A stretch of DNA of 64,000 nt from Flavobacterium glaciei (lineage in GTDB: Bacteria > Bacteroidota > Bacteroidia > Flavobacteriales > Flavobacteriaceae): assembly GCF_003350545.1 (NCBI RefSeq), contig NZ_QQBA01000011.1:1-64000 (forward strand). The letters are read 5' to 3'. The notes under the pieces are model-generated. The model was not told the origin of the DNA. It did not search any database and saw only the letters and a program-made list of their open reading frames with translations. The position numbers were made by a program, and so were the translations under genes. Shown piece by piece: positions 33,734 through 42,848 of this stretch; position 1 is the stretch's first letter, and every line of letters starts with the position of its first letter.

Positions 33734-35641
33734 TTAAATTTTACCGTCTTTGATTTCGTCCACAATTTCAGGATTCAACAATGTTGAGGTATCTCCAAAA
33801 TTAGAATAATCACCTTCAGCAATTTTGCGCAGAATTCTACGCATGATTTTACCGGAACGAGTTTTTGGTAAACCAGAAACAAACTGGATTTTGTCTAATT
33901 TGGCAATTGGTCCAATATGATCTGATATGTGCTGATTGATCTCTTTGCTTAGGTTTTCTCTGTCTCTGTATTCTCCGGTTTCTTTTAGAATTACAAAACC
34001 ATACAAAGCATTTCCTTTGATGTCATGAGGGAAACCCACAATGGCTGATTCAGCAACCGCAGGATGTTCATTGATGGCATCTTCTATTGGTGCAGTTCCT
34101 AGATTGTGTCCCGAAACAATAACTACATCGTCAACACGGCCTGTAATTCTATAGTATCCAACTTCGTCACGCAAAGCACCGTCGCCAGTGAAATACTTAC
34201 CTGGAAAGGCAGAGAAATAAGTGTCTTTATATCGCTGGTGATCGCCCCAAATCGTTCTGGCAATTCCTGGCCATGGAAATTTAATACACAAGCTTCCGGT
34301 AACCTGATTGCCTTCAATTTCATTGCGTCTTTCATCCATCAAAACGGGCTGGATTCCAGGTAATGGTAATGAAGCGTAGGTTGGTTTTGTTGGCGTTACA
34401 AAAGCAATTGGCGAAATCATAATTCCTCCGGTTTCTGTTTGCCACCACGTATCCACCACAGGACATTTCTTGTCTCCCACGTGGTTGTTGTACCAGTGCC
34501 AAGCTTCCTCGTTGATGGGTTCTCCCACAGACCCAATTACTTTCAAAGAGGTCAATTGATAACGTTGCACGTATTCGATGCTTTCTTTTGCCAAAGCTCT
34601 AATCGCTGTTGGTGCCGTGTAAAATTGGGTAACTTTGTGCTTTTCGATGGTTTGCCAAAAGCGACTGAAGTCAGGATAGGACGGAACGCCTTCGAAAATT
34701 ACCGTTGTAGCTCCGTTCAATAATGGCCCGTAAAGAATATAGGAATGTCCGGTAATCCAGCCAATATCAGCAGTACACCAGAAAATATCATTCTCTTCAT
34801 AGTTGAAAACGTTTTTAAATGTATAGGCAGAATACACCATGTAACCCGCCGTAGTGTGTACCATTCCTTTTGGTTTTCCAGTTGAACCAGAAGTATAAAG
34901 GATAAACAAAGGATCTTCGGCATCCATGATTTCAGCCACATTATTATCCGAAGCTTGGTCTAAAAGAGGTTGCAACCATTGGTCACGACCTTCTTTCATA
35001 TTAATCGTGGAGTTGATTCTTTTAGCCACTAGAACGTTCTCTACACAAGGACAATTCAATAAGGCTTCATCAACGATACTTTTTAAATCGATTGTTTTGT
35101 TCCCGCGATACCCACCATCTGAGGTGATGACCATTTTACATTCGCTGTCGTTGATTCTTGCCGCAACTGCCGAAGCCGAAAATCCTGCAAAAACAACCGA
35201 GTGAATGGCTCCAATTCTAGCGCAAGCCAAAGTAGTAATGGCTAATTCAGGAATCATTGGTAAGTAAATACAAACACGATCTCCTTTTTGTATACCTTGT
35301 TCTTTTAAAACATTCGCCATTTTGCTAACACGTTCGTACAATTCATTGTAAGTGATGTGCAGCGCTTGTTCTGTTGGGTCGTTTGGTTCAAAAATGATTG
35401 CGGTCTTGTCACCTTTTTTTGCAAGATGCCTGTCAATACAGTTTTTTACAATATTTACTTTAGCATTGGTAAACCATTTAATATCGGCCTCAGCCATATT
35501 AAAATCGACTACTTTATCCCATTCTTGATACCATGTAAAGTTTTCTGAAGCCACTTTTTCCCAGAATTTTTTTGGCTCACGTACTGATTTTTTGTAATGT
35601 TTAAAATATTCTTCTAAATTATTTATTTGATAGTAACTCAT
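33734..35641 (-). CDS. acs: Acetate-CoA ligase (acetyl-CoA synthetase)
   Basis: A 635-residue adenylate-forming enzyme that activates acetate to acetyl-CoA with ATP and CoA. The sequence shows the P-loop-like YTSGSTGKPKGMVHTT, the VVDTWWQTETGG motif whose second Trp limits the acyl pocket to acetate, and the C-terminal GLPKTRSGKIMRRILR with the catalytic and acetylatable Lys. The length (about 640) matches bacterial Acs. It is the last gene of an operon that also encodes a propionyl-type synthetase, a response regulator and a symporter-kinase, and it starts 14 bp after the upstream gene. Confidence 0.96.
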   Translation of the reverse strand: MSYYQINNLEEYFKHYKKSVREPKKFWEKVASENFTWYQEWDKVVDFNMAEADIKWFTNAKVNIVKNCIDRHLAKKGDKTAIIFEPNDPTEQALHITYNELYERVSKMANVLKEQGIQKGDRVCIYLPMIPELAITTLACARIGAIHSVVFAGFSASAVAARINDSECKMVITSDGGYRGNKTIDLKSIVDEALLNCPCVENVLVAKRINSTINMKEGRDQWLQPLLDQASDNNVAEIMDAEDPLFILYTSGSTGKPKGMVHTTAGYMVYSAYTFKNVFNYEENDIFWCTADIGWITGHSYILYGPLLNGATTVIFEGVPSYPDFSRFWQTIEKHKVTQFYTAPTAIRALAKESIEYVQRYQLTSLKVIGSVGEPINEEAWHWYNNHVGDKKCPVVDTWWQTETGGIMISPIAFVTPTKPTYASLPLPGIQPVLMDERRNEIEGNQVTGSLCIKFPWPGIARTIWGDHQRYKDTYFSAFPGKYFTGDGALRDEVGYYRITGRVDDVVIVSGHNLGTAPIEDAINEHPAVAESAIVGFPHDIKGNALYGFVILKETGEYRDRENLSKEINQHISDHIGPIAKLDKIQFVSGLPKTRSGKIMRRILRKIAEGDYSNFGDTSTLLNPEIVDEIKDGKI

Positions 35642-35655
35642 GATTAGCGTTGATT

Positions 35656-37554
35656 TTATGTGTTAAAAACTCCTATTTTATATTTTTTTAATGTTGCACT
35701 GATTTCCTCCACTATAGTTTCGTCATCAATGGTTGACGGAATTTGGAATTCCTCGCCATCAGCAATGCTACGCATTAGTTTTCTGAGGATTTTGCCAGAC
35801 CATGTTTTGGGTAATCGCTGTACAATTACAACATTTCTCAATGAAGCAACTGCCCCAATTTGCTGGCGAACCAGTTTAATAATTTCTTGTTCTAATTGAT
35901 AATGTTCGATTGTATCGCCTGATTTGGTTACTACCAAAGCCAGAGGAATTTGTCCTTTCAACTCATCGTGAATTCCAATAACAGCACATTCAGCAACAGA
36001 TTGATGAGAAGCAACAACTTCTTCCATTTCAGCCGTTGACAAGCGATGTCCCGCTACATTTATCACGTCATCCGTTCTTCCGGTGATGAAAATATAACCT
36101 TCTTCATCCTTGTAACCACCATCACCAGACAAATAATAACCGTCAAATTTACTGAAATATCCAGCTTTGAAACGTGCTTCGTTTTCCCAAATACCCAACA
36201 TATTTCCAGGAGGTAAAGGTAATTTTATGACCACTAGCCCTTCTTCATTTGGACCTAGTTCTTGTCCGTTTTCATTGAAAATCCGAATGTCATAACCACA
36301 AACTGCTTTTGTAGCTGAGCCAGATTTGACTGGCATTTTTTCGATTCCTAGGGAGTTGGCAATCATGGGCCAGCCAGATTCTGTTTGCCACCAATGGTCA
36401 ATTACAGGAATAGGAATGTGTTCTTGATACCATTCTAATGTGGCATTGTCACAACGTTCTCCCGCCAAAAATTGATTTTTAAGAGCGCTCAAATCATATT
36501 GTTTGATGAATTCTCCGTCAGGATCTTCTTTTTTGATGGCTCGAATGGCAGTTGGAGCCGTAAACATCGTGCCCACTTTGTGCTCCGAAATTATTCTCCA
36601 AAAAGTACTTGCATCCGGAGTTTTTATCGGTTTTCCTTCAAAAATTATGGTAGTATTTCGGTTTAATAATGGTCCGTAAAGAATATAGCTGTGACCCACT
36701 GCCCAACCCATATCCGATGCTGCCCAAAAAGTCTCATCTTTCGCTACATTGTATATATATTTCATCGAAAATTGCAATGCCACGGCATAACCACCAGTAT
36801 CTCTAACAATTCCTTTAGGTTTTCCTGTAGTTCCGGATGTGTACAAAATATACAACGGATGATTCGAATTAACAGGAACACAAGGCGCTTCTTCTGAACC
36901 ATAAACTAATGCATCATAATCCACATCATATTTTTTAAACGGAATTCGGGCGCCTAATTTTCTATTAAAAACAATTACTTTTTTTGGTCGGTGACTTGCC
37001 AATGCAATGGCCTCATCTACTAATGGTTTGTACGCTATCAGACGGTCGACTTCTATTCCAGAAGAAGCGGTGATAATAGCTCTGGGTTTGCAATCATCGA
37101 TTCTGATGGCCAATTCATGTGGCGCAAAACCTCCAAAAACAACCGAATGAATCACGCCAATTCTAGCGCAAGCCAGCATTGCAAATGCAGTTTGTGGAAT
37201 CATAGGCATGTAAATTATGGCTGTGTCTCCTTTTTTTAATCCCAGTGATTGCATACCACCTGCAAGTTTTGCCACTTCGGTTTTTACTTCTGAAAAAGTA
37301 TATTTTTTTACGGTTTGTGTCACAGGAGAATCATAAATAAAAGCGACCTGATCTCCACAACCATCTTGAATGTGCTTATCTAACGCCAAATAACAAATGT
37401 TCAATTCTCCATCTTTGAACCAAAGCGGATATCCATTTTCGTCTTTCGATAATATTGTTTCCGGTTTGTTGTACCACTCAATTGCATCAGCTTGTTCTGT
37501 CCAGAATTTTTCTGGATGTGCAATACTGTCCTCATAAATTTCCTTGTATTCCAT
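35656..37554 (-). CDS. prpE: Propionyl-CoA synthetase-like acyl-CoA ligase
   Basis: A 632-residue paralogue of the downstream acetyl-CoA synthetase. It has YTSGTTGKPKGIVRDTGGYAV (the RDxGG form typical of propionyl-CoA synthetases), VIDHWWQTESGWPM and the C-terminal RLPKTWSGKILRKLMR with the catalytic Lys. These details point to PrpE or a short/medium-chain synthetase rather than Acs. The product should be propionyl-CoA from propionate. It lies 17 bp after the response regulator gene and 14 bp before acs in one operon. Activity on acetate as well cannot be excluded. Confidence 0.85.
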   Translation of the reverse strand: MEYKEIYEDSIAHPEKFWTEQADAIEWYNKPETILSKDENGYPLWFKDGELNICYLALDKHIQDGCGDQVAFIYDSPVTQTVKKYTFSEVKTEVAKLAGGMQSLGLKKGDTAIIYMPMIPQTAFAMLACARIGVIHSVVFGGFAPHELAIRIDDCKPRAIITASSGIEVDRLIAYKPLVDEAIALASHRPKKVIVFNRKLGARIPFKKYDVDYDALVYGSEEAPCVPVNSNHPLYILYTSGTTGKPKGIVRDTGGYAVALQFSMKYIYNVAKDETFWAASDMGWAVGHSYILYGPLLNRNTTIIFEGKPIKTPDASTFWRIISEHKVGTMFTAPTAIRAIKKEDPDGEFIKQYDLSALKNQFLAGERCDNATLEWYQEHIPIPVIDHWWQTESGWPMIANSLGIEKMPVKSGSATKAVCGYDIRIFNENGQELGPNEEGLVVIKLPLPPGNMLGIWENEARFKAGYFSKFDGYYLSGDGGYKDEEGYIFITGRTDDVINVAGHRLSTAEMEEVVASHQSVAECAVIGIHDELKGQIPLALVVTKSGDTIEHYQLEQEIIKLVRQQIGAVASLRNVVIVQRLPKTWSGKILRKLMRSIADGEEFQIPSTIDDETIVEEISATLKKYKIGVFNT

Positions 37555-37571
37555 TGTGTTGAATTTGTTTC

Positions 37572-37934
37572 TTATTGTATTAATTCATGAACTTGCTCGA
37601 CTAATTTTTTTACTGAAAAAGGCTTGACTACATATAAATTAGCTCCTAATGAAAGTCCTTTTTCAATATCTTTTTCCTTGTTTTTTGCCGAAAGGAATAT
37701 GACCTTGCAATGCCGCAGTCGTTCGTCTTTTTTTATTTGTTCTAATGTGGCAAAACCATCCACCATGGGCATCATCACATCCAGAATAATTACATCTGGA
37801 AGTTGTATTTTTAAAATGTCTAAAGCTTCCTGGCCGTCACGCGCTATGAAAACTTCAAAATTGTTCTTTTTGAAAGTGTATTCTAGAGCCATTACAATGT
37901 TTGGCTCATCATCTACAATTAAGATCTTTTTCAT
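37572..37934 (-). CDS. Single-domain response regulator
   Basis: A 120-residue CheY-like receiver with no output domain. The acidic pocket (VDDE, residues 8-9), phospho-acceptor Asp52 (IILDVMMP), Ser82 and Lys104 (VVKPF) are all present. It starts 3 bp after the symporter-histidine kinase gene and is presumably its partner. Without a DNA-binding domain it must act through another protein, as a phosphate sink, or in a relay. The related CrbS/CrbR and CbrA/CbrB systems use regulators with DNA-binding output domains, so this layout differs. Confidence 0.93.
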   Translation of the reverse strand: MKKILIVDDEPNIVMALEYTFKKNNFEVFIARDGQEALDILKIQLPDVIILDVMMPMVDGFATLEQIKKDERLRHCKVIFLSAKNKEKDIEKGLSLGANLYVVKPFSVKKLVEQVHELIQ

Positions 37935-37937
37935 TTT

Positions 37938-40643
37938 TCAACTATTTTCTGTTGTATTATAATTAGGTAATGTAAAGATGAAAGTGGCTCCGTCAGTAAC
38001 ATTACTTTCACTCCAGATATTTCCTTTATGGTGTTCTATGATTTGTTTGCAAATAGCTAATCCTAAGCCGCTTCCAGTTGGTTTTTTGATATTCTGGTTT
38101 CTAGATTGATAGAATTTGTCAAAAATTGCTTCGGCGTCTTCTTCTTTAACAACTTTTCCGTTATTGTGAATTTTAACTTCTATATTGGTTTCATTTTCAA
38201 ATATAGAAATAGCAATTTTTCCGTTTGTTTCTGAACAAAATTTTATGGCATTTGAAACTAAATTATGAATGACCTGAACGATTCGTTCTTCATCATAGAA
38301 AGCCTTAATTACCTTGTTAGAATCAGCAAATTCAATACTTATATTTTTGTTTTTGATTAATTGATTCAGGGAATCGATCGTGTTTTTAATGGTTTTTGTA
38401 ATGTCGTTTTTAGATAAATATATTTTTTGTTTTCCTGTTTCAAATTTTTCTAAATCTAAAATTTTATCAATCAGACGATTCAATCGGTCTGACTCCGAAA
38501 TGATGTTTTGTAAAAACTGTTTTCTCAATTCTTCTGGAATGTCTTCGTCATCGTGAAGAATCTCCGTCGCGGCACGAATCGCAGTTATTGGCGTTCTCAA
38601 TTCGTGAGTAACTGTATCCAGAAATTCATCTTTTTGAATGTCTTTGTTGACTAGTTCTTGATTGGCATTTTTTAACTGTTCCGATATTTTTTTTAATTCG
38701 TTTGATGTATCCGTCAACTTCTTGTTGATGATGATGTTTTCTTTGGATTCCTCCAAAATTCGCAATACCTCGGGTAAACTGATTTTGTCTTCTTTGACCA
38801 CACTCGATATTAATATTTTGGCGGAAGCCGTACCAATGTGACCTGTTAATAAATTCTCGGCAAACTTTATAAATCGGGCATCGGCCGTGGTTATGTTTTT
38901 GTCAATGTTGTATTTTAAATTAAAAATAGTAAGTGCACGTTTGGTTCTTTCTTCTCCTAGAAAACGTTGCAATACTTTTTGAATGTCAGAGATGTAAGCG
39001 GTACCTTTCCACACAAATGCATTTTCATGATTGGTAATGTACTTGTCAATATCTACAAACATTTCGGCATAATTGCGTTCCCTGTAATTTCCTTTGAAAC
39101 TCACCGATACTGCAGCATAACTCATGATGTTAATTAATAAGCTCCAAAAAACAGCATGCGGAATAGGCTCTAAATAATCCAATCCAAAAAGTTGAAATGG
39201 CTTTAAGAGGGAAATGCCCCAAGGTCCTTCGGTAACAAAAAGACTGACTGAATTGGTCATTCCAGTTGCATACGGAATTAGTAAGGTGTAAAAACAAACA
39301 GCAAATCCGAGAATGACTCCTGTGATAGCGCCATTTTTTGAGCCTCGTCGCCAAAAGATAGCGCCAAAAAAGGAGGGCGCTAATTGGGCAATGACTACAA
39401 AAGCTACTAAACCGATTGAAACCAGTGAATAGTCTAGAATAAATAATCTGTAGATGGCATAGGCCAAAATAATTAGAGAAAAAATTCCGATTTTACGACT
39501 GTTTACGATGCGTTTGTTGTTTTTTTCTTGTGACGAATTTTCTAAGGAACCTATAAATCCATACGGAATCAATAAGTTGTTACTTAACATAGTAGCAAGA
39601 GCTATTGAAGATACAATAATCATAGAAATAGCTGCCGAAAATCCACCCAGAAAAACCATAACTGTCAATACATTATTGTCAAAAAACTGTGGAATCAATA
39701 AGGAATACGTATCTGAATTATTTCCTTTGCCTTCAAAAAGAATATTGCCGCCCCAAGCTATTGGAAAAACAAAAAGGTTGAAAAGTAGCAGGTACAACGG
39801 AAAAAGCCAAATGGCTGTTCGGATGTGGCTTTCTTTATTGTTCTCGACAATCGCAGTATGGAATTGTCTTGGCAAAAGGAAAATAGCAAACATGGATAGA
39901 ATACAAAGGAAGAACCAGTTGATTCCGTTTGTAATGCCACCAATCGTATTTTTTTTGCCAAAATCTTTAAGGATAGCTGCTTTTTGATAAATGTCATCAA
40001 AACCGTCAAAAACAAAATAGGTAACATAAATACCTACGATCAAAAAGAAAACTAACTTCAAAATAGATTCCATAGCTACGGCAGTTACGATTCCGCGTCT
40101 TTTCTCAGATGCATCAACATATTTGGTTCCATAATAAGAGGCAAAAAGTGCTAGAGCAAGACATACGTAAGTTGTAGTATCTGTAAAAATATTTGAACTG
40201 GCCTGTGTTTTTGTAACAATATGAAAGGTGTCTGAAATTGATTTTAGTTGTAATGATATATAGGGTAAGATTCCAAAAATGCAAATCATAGTTACCAATG
40301 CTCCCAGAAATCTACTGTTTCCGTATCGTAAAGAAATAAAATCTGCAATGCTGGAAATTTTATTTACTCTCGAAATTCGGATAATTTTCTTGAGAATAAT
40401 CATCCATGTCGGGATAATTAATATGGGACCTAAATAAATGGGTAAGTAACTCAAGCCAGAATCAGCAGCAACACCAATACTTCCATAGTAGGTCCAGGCT
40501 GTACAATAAACGGCTAATGAAAAGGAGTAGATGTAGGGATTATTTGTCCATTTAGAATGGCTTCTTTTTTCAGACCAATAGGCAATGTAAAAAAGAATCG
40601 ACAAGTAAAGTACTAATATTAATAAGAGTCCAATGCTATTCAT
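37938..40643 (-). CDS. Sodium:solute symporter-STAC-histidine kinase fusion
   Basis: A 901-residue membrane sensor. Residues 1-515 are a sodium:solute symporter (SSS/SLC5) module with about thirteen helices. Residues about 545-620 fit the STAC linker domain (RFLGEERTKRALTIF...FAENLLTGHIGTASAKILISSV). A coiled segment leads to the histidine kinase: H box with His680 (DTVTHELRTPITAI), N box NLVSNAIKF and G box GSGLGLAICKQ. CbrA and CrbS have the same core but also a PAS domain, which I do not see here. CrbS-type kinases control acetyl-CoA synthetase in Gammaproteobacteria, and here two synthetase genes follow in the same operon, so acetate or propionate is the probable signal. Confidence 0.95.
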   Translation of the reverse strand: MNSIGLLLILVLYLSILFYIAYWSEKRSHSKWTNNPYIYSFSLAVYCTAWTYYGSIGVAADSGLSYLPIYLGPILIIPTWMIILKKIIRISRVNKISSIADFISLRYGNSRFLGALVTMICIFGILPYISLQLKSISDTFHIVTKTQASSNIFTDTTTYVCLALALFASYYGTKYVDASEKRRGIVTAVAMESILKLVFFLIVGIYVTYFVFDGFDDIYQKAAILKDFGKKNTIGGITNGINWFFLCILSMFAIFLLPRQFHTAIVENNKESHIRTAIWLFPLYLLLFNLFVFPIAWGGNILFEGKGNNSDTYSLLIPQFFDNNVLTVMVFLGGFSAAISMIIVSSIALATMLSNNLLIPYGFIGSLENSSQEKNNKRIVNSRKIGIFSLIILAYAIYRLFILDYSLVSIGLVAFVVIAQLAPSFFGAIFWRRGSKNGAITGVILGFAVCFYTLLIPYATGMTNSVSLFVTEGPWGISLLKPFQLFGLDYLEPIPHAVFWSLLINIMSYAAVSVSFKGNYRERNYAEMFVDIDKYITNHENAFVWKGTAYISDIQKVLQRFLGEERTKRALTIFNLKYNIDKNITTADARFIKFAENLLTGHIGTASAKILISSVVKEDKISLPEVLRILEESKENIIINKKLTDTSNELKKISEQLKNANQELVNKDIQKDEFLDTVTHELRTPITAIRAATEILHDDEDIPEELRKQFLQNIISESDRLNRLIDKILDLEKFETGKQKIYLSKNDITKTIKNTIDSLNQLIKNKNISIEFADSNKVIKAFYDEERIVQVIHNLVSNAIKFCSETNGKIAISIFENETNIEVKIHNNGKVVKEEDAEAIFDKFYQSRNQNIKKPTGSGLGLAICKQIIEHHKGNIWSESNVTDGATFIFTLPNYNTTENS

Positions 40644-40830
40644 AATATCTTTTTATTATTAGGTACGATATGCCTATAGAAAATAGCCATGCCGAGAAGA
40701 TATAAATGTAAATAATTGGAAACCCGAAAAGCGGTTTTGAACTGTCAAATAACAGCAAGAGTGGTACGTTCAAAGCTAATAATATTAGCATTGAAAGGAT
40801 AACCAACTTTTGTTCATGTCTCTTTTTCAT
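40636..40830 (-). CDS. Small two-helix membrane protein next to the symporter-kinase
   Basis: A protein of about 64 residues starting MKKRHEQKL at 40830; the longer frame begins at a TTG. Two transmembrane helices (about 7-27 and 37-58) are joined by a GFPIIYIYIFSAW segment. This resembles the small DUF3311-type partners encoded beside sodium:solute symporters. Its end overlaps the start of the symporter-kinase gene by 8 bp, which implies coupled translation. It may be an accessory subunit of the transporter module. The family link is judged by eye and is uncertain. Confidence 0.7.
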   Translation of the reverse strand: MKKRHEQKLVILSMLILLALNVPLLLLFDSSKPLFGFPIIYIYIFSAWLFSIGISYLIIKRYYE

Positions 40831-40911
40831 AAGAAGGTGCAATTTGCTTTTTAGCAGTATTGCTTTAACTTTTTAACAATTCTATTTTTGAATCGGGGTT
40901 TTTAATTTTAA

Positions 40912-40951
40912 AATAGACAATCTCTACAAATGCATGCAGAGACTGTCTATT
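40912..40951 (-). terminator. Hairpin between the 75-residue gene and the kinase operon
   Basis: AATAGACAATCTCT and AGAGACTGTCTATT pair over 14 bp with one mismatch, around a 12-nt loop holding the palindrome TGCATGCA. On the minus strand four T residues follow. It lies 11 nt after the stop of the 75-residue gene, so it separates the MFS/porin unit from the kinase-acs operon. Confidence 0.7.
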
Positions 40952-40961
40952 ATTAGTTTAG

Positions 40962-41189
40962 TTAATTATTTTTTTCGTCATAATCACCCATCAAGGAGTA
41001 ATAACCAAAGGTGCCTAAGCCTAAGACGATTAACGGTGTGAGTATAAAAAGGATAATTATTCCAAAGACTAAATCCTCTTGTTTTCCTGACATAAACTTG
41101 GGCAATCCAAAAGTAAAGATGCAAAAATAAGCTGCTGCAGCTGCAAATGCGATCCATACCAATCCTAATATTCTTTTTATCTGATTCAT
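40962..41189 (-). CDS. Small membrane protein, DUF6814-like
   Basis: A 75-residue protein with two hydrophobic helices (about 8-30 and 42-64) and the ending LGTFGYYSLMGDYDEKNN. This layout resembles a Bacteroidetes family of small membrane proteins (DUF6814 type) encoded next to MFS transporters. It lies 100 bp downstream of the MFS gene on the same strand. It could be a small accessory subunit. I recognise the pattern only, and no function is known. Confidence 0.65.
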   Translation of the reverse strand: MNQIKRILGLVWIAFAAAAAYFCIFTFGLPKFMSGKQEDLVFGIIILFILTPLIVLGLGTFGYYSLMGDYDEKNN

Positions 41190-41290
41190 ATATTGATATT
41201 TATTATTTTTAAACGGTTGTATGTAATTTGCATATCATATTTGGTGTTTGTAACCCAATTACAATTATGCTTATTTCATATTTGTGTTTT

Positions 41291-42826
41291 TTATACGTGA
41301 GCGTTTTTATCTTTGTTTTTTATGTAAACCATTCCAATTACAAAACTGACTGCAGCGATAACAATTGGATACCAAAGTCCTTCCAAGTAAAATTCAGGGT
41401 GGCCTAAGTCTTTTGCATTAGTCACAAAATAAGTTGAAATTGCGGGAAGTAATCCACCAAAAATTCCATTTCCTACGTGGTATGGTAATGACATTGATGT
41501 ATATCTAATTTTTACCGGGAACATTTCAACCAAGAACGCCGCAATAGGTCCATAAACCATAGTTACAAATATTACTTGTACAAAAACTAGAAATATCAAA
41601 GCCCAATTGTCACTAGAGTTAATTTTGATAGTTGTTTTGGTTTCTACTTTAGGTTTTCCATCCACAACTTTAGCCACACCGTTTTCTAAAGATACCGTTT
41701 TTATTTCTACTAATGTTGTTCCATCTGCATACTCTTTGTTGGTAGTGTAAATAGAATCTTTGGTTTGCTTTTTGTTTTCTTTCAATTCAGCAAGTACCGT
41801 AGTTTTTTCGACCATTTCGGTTTTGTTTTTTACCGATGTGGTTTCATACATTTGTTTGTAAATTGGTCTGTATAGTAAAATAGCCAATAACATTCCTCCC
41901 ATCATAATGTATTTTCTACCTACTTTATCACTCAACCAACCAAAAAACACGAATAATGGTGTGCCAATAATTAACGCAATTCCTAATAAAGTATCCACTT
42001 GAGAGGAGTCAATAGACATTACTGTTTTCATGAAATTCATCGCGTAAAACTGACCCGTATACCATACAACTCCTTGTCCCATTGTAGCTCCGAATAAAGC
42101 TAACAATACAAATTTTAAATTGTAACGATTTCCAAAACTTTCTTTCAAAGGATTTGTACTTGTTTTTCCTTCGCTTTTAGCTTTGGCGAAAACTGGAGAT
42201 TCATCCATGTTCTTTCTAATCAAATACGAAACTCCAACCATAACTATGGATAACCAAAACGGAACTCTCCATCCCCATTCATCAAATTGTTCTGGAGTTA
42301 AGACATTTCTTGTAGCAAGAATTACCATTAAAGAGATGAACAAACCAACTGTTGCGGTTGTCTGAATCCAAGAAGTCCAATATCCTCTTTGCCCGACGGG
42401 AGCGTGCTCGGCCACATAGGTTGCTGCTCCACCATATTCACCACCCAGTGCAAGACCCTGAAGTAATCGAAGAATTAATACTAATAAAGGTGCCATAAAA
42501 CCAATGGTTTCATAACTTGGGATACAACCTATCAAGAATGTAGCTCCACCCATTAATAATAATGTAACCATAAATGTGTATTTCCTTCCAATTAAATCTC
42601 CTAATCTTCCGAAGAAAAGAGCTCCGAAAGGTCGAACTACGAATCCAGCTGCGAATGTTGCCAAAGTAGATAAGAACGCAGCTGTGGGATTATCCGATGG
42701 AAAAAATTTTGTTGAAATTACAACTGCTAAACTTCCAAAGATGTAAAAGTCATACCATTCGATCATGGTACCCATTGAGGATGCAGAAATAACTTTCCAA
42801 ATTCCTTTTGTTGATTTTTCTTTCAT
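41291..42826 (-). CDS. MHS-type MFS metabolite:proton symporter with a large insert
   Basis: A 511-residue transporter of the metabolite:H+ symporter group (ProP, KgtP and ShiA relatives). The first-helix motif MGTMIEWYDFYIFGSL, the RLGDLIGRKYTF loop and GEYGGAATYVAEHAP are typical. Residues about 325-406 form a hydrophilic, Lys/Thr/Glu-rich insert between predicted helices 8 and 9, on the periplasmic side by helix count; standard relatives have a short loop here. It lies between a porin gene and the acs operon, so uptake of a small organic acid such as acetate or propionate is a reasonable guess. Confidence 0.88.
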   Translation of the reverse strand: MKEKSTKGIWKVISASSMGTMIEWYDFYIFGSLAVVISTKFFPSDNPTAAFLSTLATFAAGFVVRPFGALFFGRLGDLIGRKYTFMVTLLLMGGATFLIGCIPSYETIGFMAPLLVLILRLLQGLALGGEYGGAATYVAEHAPVGQRGYWTSWIQTTATVGLFISLMVILATRNVLTPEQFDEWGWRVPFWLSIVMVGVSYLIRKNMDESPVFAKAKSEGKTSTNPLKESFGNRYNLKFVLLALFGATMGQGVVWYTGQFYAMNFMKTVMSIDSSQVDTLLGIALIIGTPLFVFFGWLSDKVGRKYIMMGGMLLAILLYRPIYKQMYETTSVKNKTEMVEKTTVLAELKENKKQTKDSIYTTNKEYADGTTLVEIKTVSLENGVAKVVDGKPKVETKTTIKINSSDNWALIFLVFVQVIFVTMVYGPIAAFLVEMFPVKIRYTSMSLPYHVGNGIFGGLLPAISTYFVTNAKDLGHPEFYLEGLWYPIVIAAVSFVIGMVYIKNKDKNAHV

Positions 42827-42848
42827 GTATTGTTATTTTTAAAATTGA

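Noticed and set aside
39508..39987. A 159-codon frame antisense to the symporter-kinase gene
   Set aside because: The opposite strand encodes the conserved symporter helices, so this is a shadow frame.
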